A stretch of 64,000 nucleotides of DNA from Alligator mississippiensis (lineage: Eukaryota > Chordata > Crocodylia > Alligatoridae). Below are positions 11,607 through 23,118 of this stretch, one piece after another. The DNA lies in assembly GCF_030867095.1 (NCBI RefSeq), contig NC_081827.1:49454501-49518500 (forward strand), in the 5' to 3' direction. The notes beneath the pieces were generated by a model. It had not been told where the DNA came from and did not search any database. It was given only the letters and a program-made list of their open reading frames with translations. Made by a program: the position numbers and the translations under genes. Position 1 is the stretch's first letter. Each line of letters starts with the position of its first letter.

Positions 11607-11948
11607 TTATATTTCTTTCCGTACTGTTGCTTGAATTGAGCTAAATATTTTGCCGATGGCCTCAAATAGTGGGTCGCAGAAGGTGTGGATGCAGATAGAA
11701 TAGACCCGGCTAATGCACTGGATCTCAATCAGGTAGCTCCTTATACAAGGCACCACTGCCCAGATGTGCAGGAATGACAAAATGGCAAAGTAAATACCCC
11801 AAATGAGAGCCAAAGGAATGCCAAAGATTGCTGCCAGTAAGCGATAAAACCAGTATTTTGTCACAGTGAAGGTGGTGAAGCTAGCTTTCCAGATCCCGTC
11901 AAAACTGTGTGTTCCCTCTGGTTCGGCAATCACATCTTCAAAATCAAT
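11607..11948 (-). CDS. CAV1: Caveolin-1, coding exon 3 (residues 66-178, C-terminal)
   Basis: Caveolin-1 is the main scaffold protein of caveolae. It inserts as a membrane hairpin with both ends in the cytosol, oligomerises, binds cholesterol and works with cavins and caveolin-2. The exon follows a CCCTGCAG acceptor and has 113 codons plus TAA. It shows the family signature FEDVIAEP (68-75), an unchanged scaffolding domain at 82-101 (DGIWKASF to WFYR), the hydrophobic hairpin at about 102-134 and all three palmitoylated cysteines (133, 143, 156). Pro132 is kept. Residue 151 is an extra Cys where mammals have Tyr; I recall the same change in chicken. The C-terminus ends KEI. There are no breaks, and this is the strongest coding call in the window. 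Confidence 0.98.
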   Translation of the reverse strand: MDFEDVIAEPEGTHSFDGIWKASFTTFTVTKYWFYRLLAAIFGIPLALIWGIYFAILSFLHIWAVVPCIRSYLIEIQCISRVYSICIHTFCDPLFEAIGKIFSSIQATVRKEI

Positions 11949-12378
11949 CTGCAGGGAAAGGAGAACACAAAAGCTAATTAGACAGACCTTCACAGCTGAT
12001 CACAATACATGGATTCCAAATTCTGTGCCTGTTAAAAGTTACCTACTTACTCTGGCTCTAATTTAACAAAGCACTTAAACATGTTAACACTGTGCATGTA
12101 GGTCCCATTGACTACAGTGAAATTTACACACATGCTTAAGTTATGAATGCACTTAAAGTGATTAACTAAACAAGGAAGGGACTACTCATGTTGTTAAAGT
12201 TAAGGACATACTTAAAGCAATTTGCTGCATTAGGACCTTCAAATATCTTTGAATTGCATGGAAAAGGCTTGCAAGCTTTGTAAACTCAGGATACTACCAA
12301 TATAATGTAAAGTGAGCCTCCCCTAACTGAAGCTAAAGAATCTGTTTCTCTAGCTGAACAGGTAAGCATTGTAATAAA
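11949..12378 (-). other. CAV1 intron 2, first part next to exon 3
   Basis: The polypyrimidine tract and CTGCAG acceptor lie at 11949-11970. A degenerate palindromic repeat at about 12060-12245 carries several copies of ACTTAAA, TGCTTAAG and related text, resembling a widespread sauropsid repeat. No gene seen. Confidence 0.5.
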
Positions 12379-14920
12379 CAGGGATCTGGGCTTTCCGTTA
12401 GTCACGGAAAAGTGCAGATTTTCTGTTTAAGGAGAAAAATTAGGATTTTCTTCTTGTTGAGGACAAAAACATGGATTTTGTCTTTTAAAGGAGAAAAACT
12501 AGGGGTACACCAATGGAGATTTTGGGGGCCAATACTGATAGCTGATTTTTAAGAAGGCATATTGCCTGATAGCAATCCAATACAGCATGGAGAGCTGTGC
12601 AGCTGATAAGTCTGTTGTGGTGGAAGGGGAGGGGGGAGGGAAAGGGGGTGGGGCAGGCACTGCCCATCCAGGGTGGGGCACAGGACAGAGCTGTGGCTCG
12701 TCTGGGGGGCATGGGGAGGGTGGGCTGGCTCCCACTTCTGTGTGCACCCTGGGAGGGCATGGGGGGTGTGCCCCCCTGGATCTGCATGGGGCAGCTGTTG
12801 CTACAGGCTGGGTCTGAGCCTGGGGCTGCACTGGGTTCTTCTTGGTGGGGGGGGGGGGGGGGGGGAAGGAGGGAAGGAGGCTGGGCCAGGCTGCACTCAG
12901 AGCGCACAGTGGCGGCGCTGGGAGTGGGCCTGCAGGGGGTGGCTGCAGCCACCCCAAAATTTGCTGTAGCTCCTGCCCCCAACCCTTCCTCCCAGCACTG
13001 CTGCTGGCTGCTCCTGGCACAGCCCCCACTGGGAAGAGCCTGGCGCAGCCCCAGCCCCAAGTGGCATCCTGCCTTGCCACATGCAGATCTGGAAGTACAT
13101 GCCACCCCCTCCTGTGCCCTCTCGGGGTGTGTGCAATGGCAGGAGCTGCCCCCTTTTCCCATGTCCCACCATATGAGCTGTGGCTCCATCTCATGCCTAC
13201 CCTACCCTGGCTGGGCAGCACCTGCCCCAGCCCCTGCCCCAGTCCCATTCTCTCTTGCATCATGGGAGCCTTGATCTGCGCCCCCATGCCCCTTTCCTCC
13301 TCCCTCCCCTTCCAGCACACCAGACTTACCAGCTGCACACAGCTCTCTGAGCTGCTGAGCTGTGTTCCTCACTGCCTATGTGCTGAGCTGCAGCTGCATG
13401 CATGCATGACCCATTTATTGGCCACATCAAGCCGATTTCCGATACAGCCAATTTTCTTTATATCAGTGCTGATCTGATATTGGACCGATGTATTGATGCA
13501 CCTCTAAGAAAAACATGTGAAATGGGTTTCCCCTTGCAGGCATGCAGAGTTCCAGCCGCTAAGGGGCTGGGGGAAGTGGGAACAGGGCAGTCAGGCATGG
13601 GGTAGGATATGCATGTGCGCATGTATACATGCATGTGGCAGCCAGGCAGAGTGGAGAGCAGTGGGGGGGAATTGAGACCCCCAGAGTGAGGGAGAGAGAA
13701 AGGGGTAGTTGGGGCAGGGCTAGGGGCGCTGCCCAACTGGGACAGTGTGTGGGGCCTGGGTCAGGAATGTGTGGCTTCAGGGTCAAGGCAGGGAGCAGGA
13801 CACAGCCGTGGGCAATTCATTTGGGGATATGGTGGGGGTGGGGCTGGCTCCCTGCTGCTGCATGCACTTTTGGGGATGCATGGGGGGGCTCGTGCCCCCC
13901 AGATTTGTGTCTGGGGTAGGTGCAGGCTGCCTGCTATGGGCTTGGGGCTTCATGCCCTGCTGCCCTCCCCTGGAGGCAGGACCTGGTGCAGGGGTGGTAG
14001 TGCAGAGTTGTGCACTCCACTCTTGCCAGGTGGGTAGGGGGTGCCTCGCCATGGCAGCACATGGGGCTCCCGGTGATGGCACCAAGCTTCCCTGCCAAGC
14101 TCTGCCCTGCTGTGCCGGTTCCTAACCACTGGGCCACAAAAGCCCCTGCAGGGTGGGCAGCTGGGCAGCAAGCCCCATGCCCACAGCTGCCAGCCTGCAT
14201 CCACCCCCCCCCCCAATGGACTCCACTCCAGCCATGCCAACTGTGGGGGTGGGGGAGCCTGACTCTGTGGTCTGCTCTGGCTGCAGCAGCTGTCACCTCC
14301 CACAGGTAGCAGTCAGGGCTTGGGCGCTGCAGACCCGGGCCCATGGCCCCATAGCTCTGGCAACTGGAGGCAGGGGGCTGGGGGTAGTGAGAGGCACCAG
14401 CAAGGATAGGGGGGCTGTGGGTTGGGGAGTGAGAAGCACTGGCAGGGCCAGGGAGCTATGGCTTGGGAGTGAGGGGTGCCAGCAGGGCTGGGGGAGGGGA
14501 GGGCTGTGGATCAGGAGCAAGGAGAACTGGCAGGGCCAGGGGTGCTGAGACTTGGGTGTGAGGGGCAATGGCATGGGCAGGGCACCAGCATATCAGGACT
14601 GCTCAGCACCATAAAGTAGGAATGGGGGCAGTTGCAGCTGAACTCACATCTTGATGAGTGTAGGGGGCAGGGGGAGGTCTGATTTTCCTATGATAAACCA
14701 AAATTTAAATGTCAATATATACAGGTATTTAGAATGTATTTTATTATAATGATTGAGGAACTGTTGAAATTTGCAATTGCTTTTAAATTCTAAATATGTC
14801 AATAAAACATTGTGTTCAACTGATACCTATTTATATATTGGTGTTTCATTCTAATTGCAGAAAAACATGGATTTTATCAGACAATTTACAGTTTCTAAAC
14901 AGGGAAAACCAGGATCCCTG
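12379..14920. mobile_element. hAT element (CAGGGATC family), non-autonomous, with nested hAT
   Basis: The TIRs begin CAGGGATCTGGG and end CCAGGATCCCTG. Target duplication: GTAATAAA (12371-12378) and GTGATAAA (14921-14928), 7/8. An AT-rich right arm (about 14690-14920) is shared with the copy ending at 26441. The interior is very GC-rich, repetitive and open in many frames on both strands, but without a transposase domain. A second hAT sits inside at 12500-13506. There is a 22-base G run at about 12845. Confidence 0.85.
12500..13506. mobile_element. Nested hAT element with perfect 8-bp target duplication
   Basis: Ends TAGGGGTACACCAATGGAG and, inverted at the right, TAGAGGTGCATCAATACATC. AGAAAAAC flanks both sides exactly (12492-12499 and 13507-13514). 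The ends are AT-rich, carrying the GATACAGCC and CTGATATTGG type of sequence, and the centre is GC-rich. It inserted into the older element at 12379-14920. Confidence 0.88.
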
Positions 14921-14928
14921 GTGATAAA

Positions 14929-15317
14929 GCACAGAGGGCAGGGGGTTTTGTAATAGCTGATCTTTGAACATTTAGGACTTTACAGGTGGTTACCAGAATC
15001 CTACATTGATTTAGCAGTGAATTGACAGCTATTGGGTAAGGTGGAGCACAGAGGCAATATGGTGTCACAAGACTGTTCCACTCAAAAGGTAAGAAACCAC
15101 ATTTGACATTATCACAAGCTTCCAAGCGGCCTTTTGACTGTCCCTCAATACAGTGTATTACTACAGGGCAACCTTAAAATGGCAAATGCATGGATGGCAA
15201 GAGTGACAAAAGGTGTAAGTTATCAGTTATCTGAGGATCATTTTTTTTCTGAGAATAGGGAGCGCAGGAATCCACCACAGAGACAGACTGTTAATTGCTG
15301 TGATCCCAAATTTATAT
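14929..15317. other. CAV1 intron 2, no feature
   Basis: Mixed sequence. No gene or clear repeat seen. Confidence 0.45.
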
Positions 15318-15592
15318 CAGTGATTCTCAATCAAGGTGCCATAGCACCCTGGGGTGTCTTTCAAGGGTGTCAGGCAATGTTAGCATTGTTAGGCGTGCAA
15401 ACATGTTTCACAAGATAAATCCAGGAATAGGAATTTAAAGTTTTAAATACATTCTGACTTGTTGTGGTCTTTGAGTTTTCTGCAACAGAAGAATTTGTTG
15501 CAGAGAACTTTTCTGTAGTCAAAAACTGAGTGAAAGCTAAAAGCTGACACTTTCTGAGGGGTGCCTTGAGTCTAAAAAGGTTGAGAACCGCT
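15318..15592. mobile_element. hAT-type MITE, copy 1 (CAGTGATTCTCAA family)
   Basis: The left end CAGTGATTCTCAATCAAGG pairs with the right end AAAAAGGTTGAGAACCGCT. The interior is AT-rich (ATGTTAGCATTGTTA, CTGACTTGTTGTGGT). The same family occurs at 16679-16992. Confidence 0.75.
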
Positions 15593-16678
15593 ATTTTAGA
15601 TGTGTTCAGCTGAGTTATTAACCACAGCCTGCACAAATTCCACAACATGTTTCTCTTTTCAACAAGCATCACTTTCATCTTATTCAAATTAAACCTAAGC
15701 TATATTTCACATTACAGGCCAGCTCTTTTGAAAACTCCTTCTGATGGCATAAAGGACTGGATCATCCCCTGAAGGAGCAGGGAACTGGTTCCGTCTGGGC
15801 TTGTTAAAAAGGAGACACAGAACTAACTATGACTGTCCCTTTTTTAAGCATTTGATTTGGAGTGCCACAGGCTATCGCCTTTTTTCAAAGAGTGAAGGAC
15901 ATTGGGTTGTGGTATCATCAGGGTCTCCACTGCCCAGCAAACTTACTGGGCAATCTAAAGAAATACATGTTGCTAGGTAAAGTGACTGCATTGATTTGTG
16001 CCATTTCATAAGACATGCACTCAATAAGAAATTCCATTTTGCTGAAGTGTCTAATATCACCTTTAATACCATTATTGAATTGTGACAGTTAATATATGAG
16101 GAAGATGCTTATTTAAATATACACTCTGGAACAAACATATATATCATCTGAAAATTATATTTAATGCTTCTGATAGTGCAGCTCTTTTGGAACGTATTGG
16201 TGGAGTTAAACATAAGGATACTATTTACATTATAGTTCTTTGTGCTCATGATGTTTATGGGATGACATTCTGCTACTGTAGTTCATCTCTCTTATTACTA
16301 ACCTGCATAAAAAGTAACCTGAGGAAGCACTATACTACAGGATGAATATTTTACAGATCTCTGTTGAAATGCCAAAACATGCAGGAAGTTTTATTGTCAA
16401 AACATTTCCAGTAGAAAATTAACAGAAACATGTTGAGACATAATAGTTCATCCCCACATCACAGAAACATGTGCTTGATATAACCCACAGCACAGGATAT
16501 TTGATGTAGCCAACATAACCAAACAGTGTAGGTACTGCAGGTCAACACAGGGAAAAAAAATCACAACAGTATACTGTTCCAAGAACTTGAATACTCAGAT
16601 GAGGGGAAAGACCAGGATGCTCACAAGACATGATCCTCAAGTTAAACTGGGACAGCTGCCATGTGTGAGGGTGAACAG
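15593..16678. other. CAV1 intron 2, AT-rich, no feature
   Basis: I see no gene or identifiable repeat between the two MITE copies. Confidence 0.45.
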
Positions 16679-16992
16679 CAGTGATTCTCATCCCGGGTGC
16701 TGTGACATCCTGGGATACCTTGAGAGCCTTTCAAGGATGCCATGAAGTGCCACACAATGTTAGCAGTGTTATATGGGTTAACATGATTAAAAAGGTAAAC
16801 ACAGAGATTTCAAATCTATAGTGTTAAAAGTATTCTGCCCTGTTGTGGTATTTCTGAGTCCTTTACAGCAGAAGAATTGCTCTATTATGTTTCTGTGTTT
16901 TAAAATAAGTGAAAACTAAGAGCTGCATTTCTTGAGGAGTGCTTTGAGTTCATCCAAATGTACCTCAAGTCTAAAAAAGTTGAGAACCATTA
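16679..16992. mobile_element. hAT-type MITE, copy 2 (CAGTGATTCTCAA family)
   Basis: The left end CAGTGATTCTCATCC pairs with the right end AAAAAGTTGAGAACCAT. It shares ATGTTAGCAGTGTTA, CCTGTTGTGGTATTT and CAGCAGAAGAATT with copy 1, with substitutions and small indels. Confidence 0.75.
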
Positions 16993-17963
16993 ATTTACAG
17001 AATGAGACAAAAATGGTACTGAGAAACAGAGGTAACAGTCCTTTAGATTGGTATTTAATGGTCAACTCCTATACTTAGTAGCATTCTAGTATAATATTAA
17101 CGCACTCTGCATTATCCTTATCTTTACCTCTTCTGGAAATAAGTAAAAATAAAAAAAACCCTGTACATATTCTTTATGGAGAAGCAAGAATAACTCTTGT
17201 TTTAACCTTTATATTTTCATGGAGGTCAGTTCTTTTTGCAACACTGGGGAAAAATCTGTCTTAAAAGTTTACAACTGTGTTTTCTAAAATTTTTCAGTGA
17301 AATTCCTGTAAACCAATAGTCTCCACTCAGCTCCAGACAAAAGCGTATGTACTTATTGTGAAGAAAAGTTGCTTTATCATCAACCTGTGATCTGCTTTTA
17401 TTAACAGAAAGGTGATTCCAAAGCGATACTGCATAATCTATAGATTCCTGGCTTGTCTAGACACACGTTGAATTCCTGCCCTATTGAAGTTAATAAGAAT
17501 GACTGATTTTCCAGGATTTTTTATTATGTGCACACATTTAATGGAGCTGCAGCTCTGTTTTTCCCTATAGAAGGTATGCAAAGCCAGAAATTTATAAGGA
17601 ATTTGTACTTCAACATAATTACAAAAATATATTGGATTGTTATATGTCTCTTCTTCAGTAGAAACATTCACTGTAAAATAATGTGTTTTTCTACCTCACA
17701 TAAATGATTTTTTTCTGTTTTGTTTTAGCTCATAATGGAAAATAATTCCCAGTGAAATCAACATATAAAACTAATGAATTCTCACCAGTAAATTTCCAAG
17801 GTTACTCAAGTTCAACACCACTAGTGGGCAAAACCAGGACGTGGAAATCTTGGATTTTGGAACTAAAATAAATTAACATTTATTTATTTATAAATGCTGA
17901 GAACTTTTTAATTTGTGAGTAACATCAAATGAAATAATATACCCCACTTCTGCTGATTCCTAT
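16993..17963. other. CAV1 intron 2, AT-rich, no feature
   Basis: Repeat-poor AT-rich DNA. The 77-codon minus-strand frame at 17671-17438 has no recognisable domain. Confidence 0.45.
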
Positions 17964-18144
17964 TGGGCGCATCTATGTGAGACACTATGTCACTGTAGTG
18001 ATGAACTACATCATTGTTAGTGCATTGTTACGGTGACGTAGCTGCTAAAAATAACTGTGCGCCATCATTTAGTACTTCTTAAAGCAAATACTAAATGACA
18101 GTGCAGTAACGACTGCACCCTGAGGGGCTCGTGTAGATGAACCC
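17964..18144. mobile_element. Short MITE, CTACAC-ended
   Basis: The left end TGGGCGCATCTATGTGAG and right end CTCGTGTAGATGAACCCA are inverted. The interior carries AGTGCATTGTTACGGTGACG and ATTTAGTACTTCTT with AAATACTAAATGA as a partial palindrome. Confidence 0.65.
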
Positions 18145-18657
18145 ATTGAGAATGTATTAGGTTTGAAAAGTATGGACTTTGGGATTTTTAAAATATGATG
18201 CAAAATACTTTTTTAAGAAGCACTGGTCCATAAAATAATGTTATGAGTTTGTATGTATGCTGCCAGTTTGCAACCAAAATCTAGCAAAATGCATTGAGAA
18301 AAATGATCTGCACTGGATGTGCTGCAACACTGGCTGGCTAACCTGGACCATCAAATGCTTTCACATTCTGCCCATTTAGGGCTACATTACAGGAGAAAAA
18401 TGTATGTGTGTATAAAGGAAAAAACCCTCCAAAACATAATTTCTCACTCTGATAGAGTCTAGATATCTGATTTCTATTATATAAAGAAAACTTGGAGTTC
18501 AGTAATTTATATACTGGAGTTTAGGTCTAAAACATGCACACTGATTTTCCATAGCCAGACTTATGAGCTTTTGAGTAGAAAATGTGTGTGAATCTATGCA
18601 ACGTGTATTAGGTCTGTGCGAAGCAGCAAGTATTTGCTTCAGATTCAGATTTGGAGG

Positions 18658-18696
18658 GACAGTGATTCGATTTGGTGATTTGAATCACTGTCCCAA
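18658..18696. repeat. Subterminal palindrome of the hAT
   Basis: GGGACAGTGATTC and GAATCACTGTCCC are inverted around a short loop. The same structure, slightly changed, occurs in the derivative at 4090-4646. A role as a transposase binding site is inference. Confidence 0.7.
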
Positions 18697-18795
18697 TTCA
18701 ATTTGGCCAATTTTCGGATTCGGAGATTTGGTGCCGATTCGGAGATTCAGCCATAGAGTATAACGGTAAAATACCTATAACTTTGTCATTTATTT

Positions 18796-19070
18796 GCAGA
18801 TCTGGATGAAAACAGCAGGGATGGTAGCCCCTCCTGAGGGCTTGAAGCAAGCCTGCCAAGTTTCAAGGAGATAGGTGCAGGGGTTTCTGTGAAAGTGCAC
18901 CTCAAACTGTTGAAAGCAAAACTCATATCACTTGTGTGTGTTAAGGCAGAGCAGGATGAATGCAGCAGGGATGGTAATCCCTCCTGCAGGCATGTGGCCT
19001 GCCAGGTTTCAGGCAGAGTGGTACAGGGGTTTCTGTGAAAGTGCACCTCGAGGTTCTGAAAGCAAATAAA
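18796..19070. repeat. Two imperfect tandem copies of about 135 bases inside the hAT 3' end
   Basis: Each copy contains GCAGGGATGGTA, CCCTCCTG, CAGGGGTTTCTGTGAAAG and TGCACCTC in the same order. They lie between the transposase C-terminus and the left TIR. Confidence 0.75.
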
Positions 19071-20896
19071 AAAACAAATGGGTATGCAGTGAGGAGGGTG
19101 GCACTCACTATCTGCACAGGGAGCTTGGTGAACCCCAGCAGTGGGAGGTTCACCTTCAGGAACACCAGCTGCTCCACCAAACCAGGATCCAAGAAGGTGA
19201 GGTGGGGTGCCACAACATCATCAGCAATGCTGAACATCCACTTGTTTGGAACACCAGCTGGTGTACAGGACAGGTGTTCCTGGGCAACTGTGGCCAGATC
19301 CTGCTACATCTAGCTGTGGGTTGCCCAATAGGCCAAAGAGTTACAGTGCAGTGGCTCCACGTCCTCAGCGAGATAGGTAGCCACTGAGGCCTCTATGCTA
19401 CCTGCCTGATGGTGGGGTCTGGTGCCTCTGGACCCCAACATTGAAGCCATGCCCTTGGTCTGCATTGGCAACGGCTGTGGTAGAGGAGATTGGCTCGTGG
19501 TTGGAGTGCTGGCACAGGGAAGTAGATCCACCTCTTCCAGGTCCCCCCACCTCTGCCCTTCTGCTTCCCTGACTCTGTTCACCAGCACCTCCATCCAGTG
19601 ATTGAGGGTTTTGCTACTGAAAATGCTCCTCTTCACCCTTGGGTTGCACATGCCTACTAGCACGTGGACTGTACTGGACCACAATGGATCCAGCTGTTTT
19701 TTTGATGCCTTCCTTCAGCTGCTTTACCAGTGCCTGCACTTCTGGTGAAAGCAGCTTGCCCCAGCCAGGATGCCCCTGGAACTTCTCCATTTCATTCTCA
19801 AGCTCCTTCACTACAGGGATCACCTGGTGCTGAGGCTCCTGGTGGCCTTGAGGGAATGGCTTGAAGACCACCAAGATCTAGGAGATGGTAGCCCACACTG
19901 TTTTGTTAAGGGGGCTGCTGATCCCAATCTCTCCGACCAAGGCTTGCTTGACCAGCCTTTCCAGCATCAAGTATGTGAAGTTCCACTGAGTCTCCACATC
20001 CTGCATGATCCTGCGGGATGCTCAGATCTACCTGTTTGTCCCACAGCATCTTGCCCCCACTTGATGCTCCGGTGGAAGTAGCCTGCCACCTTCCTGCATT
20101 TCAAAATGAGCTGGCTGGTAGTGATGGTGCTGTCACCAAGAGCCCTGTCCACCTCCAAGGCATCCCTGACTATAAGGTGGAACTTGTGTGCTATAAAGCA
20201 GATGCCAACAAAGTTGGCATCACGCACTGCCTTGACCATATTGGCCCCATTGTCAGTGACCATGAACCCATGGGTGAGCACTCCCTGCCCAACGAGCCAC
20301 CCCTGTACCATGCAGTTCATGGTCAATCACCATGATCTCCCTTGCCGTTTGGGACTCATCCATCAACTCCGCTTGAAGGAAAGCCAACTGACGCCCTGAC
20401 TGATCGCACCAGTGCCCTGTGAGGGAGAGGGAGGGATGATCTCTACCCCAGCTGCTCCAGATGTTGGAGGTGAAGTGCAAGGTTACCTGCAGACCTGCCT
20501 TGCACAGCTCCTCAAGTACTCCCTGCATGCCTCATACAGGGAGGGCACCATTGTCTTGCTAAAGGTGGTATGTGCGGGCACTTGGTAGGATGGGGCCACG
20601 AGCGCCATGAGCCGCCTGAACCCTGGATGCTCAACAAAGCAAAAGAGCTGGCCATCCAGAGCAAGCATCCCCCCAGTGCTCTGGGTGACCTCGCTCACCT
20701 TGGGAACGCGTCCCCCTCTGTCTCTGCCTTTTCCCCACTGGTCCAGGGTGGCCTGCCTCTGCTTTTTGGGGATGGGGTCTTCGGAGTGAGAAGGGGACTT
20801 CTTTTTGGGCAAGCTTCCACTGGTGCCAGGCTGAGGAGGCACAAGGGCAAGGGGGTGCTGTCTCCTGAGAACAGCAGCATTGCCGTGGTGGTGAAA

Positions 20897-21838
20897 TCCA
20901 GCTGGAGAACAGGTATGAGGCCCTGGTGTCATTGGAGAAGAAAGGAGAGGAGAATAACCCCGGAGAGGAGGTCGCTCCACGCACGGAGCAGGCCGAAGGA
21001 GGCAAGTTGACCTGGAAGAAGAGAGGCCGAGTGCTTGTCATAGGTGACTCCATTCTGAGAGGTATGGAGAGTCCCACCTTGTTCAAATTCATAGATAACA
21101 CTAAGATGTGGGGGGAGGTGGGCACGCTAGAGGGGAGGGACAAGCTTCAATCAGATCTGGACAGGTTACAGAGGTGGGCGGATAAGAATAGGATGGGTTT
21201 CAACACTGACAAATGCAAGGTACTGCACCTGGGGAGGAAGAACCAGCAGCATACCTACAGGCTGGGGAACTCCCTTCTCGTCATCACAGAGGCAGAAAAG
21301 GATCTTGGAGTCATTATTGACTCAAAGATGAACATGGGCCACCAATGTGGGGATGCAGTCAGAAAGGCTAACCGCACCATGTCATGAGTCCACAGATGCA
21401 TCATGAGCAGGTCCAAAGAGGTGATCCTCCCCCTCTATGTGACCTTGGTCAGGCCCCAGTTGCAGTACTGCGTCCAGTTCTGGGCGCCACACTTCAGGAG
21501 GGATGTGGCCAGCATCGAGAAGGTCCAGAGGAGGGCCACTTGCATGATCAGGGGGCAGCAGGGCAGGTCCTATGAGGATAGGCTACAGGATCTGAACCTG
21601 TTCAGCTTCCACAAGAGGGGGCTGAGACGGATATCAGAAGGCACTACTTCACAGTCAGGGCAGCTAGGATCTGGAACCAACTTCCAAGGGAAGTGGTGCT
21701 GGCTCCTACTCTGGGGGTCTTCAAGAGGAGGCTTGATAGACACCTAGCTGGGGTCGTCTGACCTCAGCATTCTTTCCTGCCTGTGGCAGGGGGTTGGACT
21801 TGATAATCTGCTCAGGTCCCTTCCGACCCTACTAACTA
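20897..21838 (+). mobile_element. CR1 LINE inserted in the hAT, internally deleted
   Basis: On the plus strand it starts near GAGAACAGGTATGAGGCC (LENRYEALVSLE), runs through an SGNH-esterase-like block VLVIGDSILRGME near 21030-21065, then jumps to the reverse transcriptase C-terminus (FKFIDNTKMWGEV, LGVIIDSKMNM) and ends with the CR1 tail GTCCCTTCCGACCCTACTAA. TGAAA on each side (20892-20896, 21839-21843) fits a short target duplication, and removing the insert restores the BED finger frame of the host transposon. Confidence 0.85.
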
Positions 21839-23118
21839 TGAAACTGTTTCACGTCCTTGACCCAGCTGATCTGCCTTTGGCAGTGCTGGCAGGTACTATA
21901 CCTGGGATCATCTGAAAATGATCCCACACTACTGTACCCACCCGCTTCTGGGTTGAAGGTGGGGGTCCTGCCTTATCCCCCTCCTCACCAAGCAGAGGCA
22001 CAACAACAGGAGGAGCTGAGCCACTTGCCCCCACAACCTCCTTCAAAGTGCCTTCCAGAGAAGGAGACCTGCCTGTAGGGGAACTTTGAGGGGTGTTGAG
22101 CACAAACTCAGATTCCTCCTCCCTCCCCACAATTTCCTTCGCTATGGTCCTCAGCTCCTCTTCTTCCAGATCCACCTCCTCCTCTGGCACTGGAAGGCTC
22201 ACACTGGGAACTGAAATTGGGATCAAGACTGTCATGCTGCTGCTGGTTAGTGGTGTTAGCAGTGGTGGTGCAGGGGCAGGCACTGCTACCACTTCCTTGC
22301 TCCCACTAGCAGCAGAAGACTCATCGCTGCCAGGAAAAAAGGGGGCATCTATGTTTGGGGCAGAGGGAGTTTGTAGCTCTTCCTCCCCTGACAGAAGACC
22401 TGGCAACTAACTTTCCAGCATGCTTCATAATGTTTGGTGTGCTGCAAAACGTGTGTGTGTGTGTTTGTGTAATATATGTTGTGCTTTCCTGCAGTGATGA
22501 CACACTGTCAGGGAAAACACAGATTTCTTTTTGTTGGGGGGAAAGAATCAAGACAGACTAACAAGAACACATAAGAGGATTTGAGGGGAAGAATTAGTTG
22601 AAAGGATTGGATAGGGATAACAATAGGGATTGTAGGCAAGAGTAAGTAGGAAAGGATTGGATACAATTTACAAGAAGAGAGACTAGCTAGCAAAAGACTA
22701 AGCCTTTCAGATGCTGCTGCTCCAAGAGAGAGACAGCTCACAGAAGGCACAGATCACTTCAGACACAGCTTTATATGTTGTTTCTATGTCCCTCCCCCAG
22801 AGCACTGTGACTGGAAGGGAACTCAGAGAAAGATCAGTCACTGGCCAGCTACAGATATGAATATCAGAGCAGTCTTTCCCCTCCCCCCTTAGCCTTTTCA
22901 TATATGGAAGATCACCCCATCCCCCTCCCTCTTCTCAGTTTCTGTTTGCTGCAAGTCTTCCAAATCTCTCTGAATTGATTCGCAGACTTCCGATTCAATT
23001 TGGACCTTTTAATGGGTCTCCCAATTTGATTTAGATTCATAGATTTGGCCACCAAATCAGGCTGAACCTCCTCCGAATCAAATTGGCTACCAAAGCTTTG
23101 CACAGCCCTAACGTGTAA

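Larger units (their letters stand above)
18609..23110 (-). mobile_element. hAT transposon with BED-finger transposase, near full length, degraded
   Basis: TIRs: TAGGTCTGTGCGAAGC on the left and GCTTTGCACAGCCCTA on the right (14/16 when inverted). Target duplication ACGTGTAT (18601-18608) and ACGTGTAA (23111-23118), 7/8. The transposase runs on the minus strand: an acidic Ser/Pro-rich N-terminus (about 22406-21930); a BED zinc finger (VWDHF, then CQHC, then AVLRRQH) split by a CR1; LDGQLFCFVEHPGFRRLM (about 20680-20600); FTSNIWSS and SLTGHW (about 20470-20400); VTDNGANMVKAV (about 20260); and the C-terminal dimerisation part with YLAEDVEP, LAYWA and FSIADDVVAPH (19380-19130). It needs several frame changes, one within the BED finger, so it is dead. 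The TSNIW motif has Asn where many hAT enzymes have the first catalytic Asp. Confidence 0.92.

Noticed and set aside
12485-14574. Many long open frames on both strands, up to 279 codons, in GC-rich DNA
   Set aside because: They overlap in nearly all frames, are Pro/Gly/Ala/Cys-rich, lack domains and lie inside transposons with target duplications. They are effects of composition.
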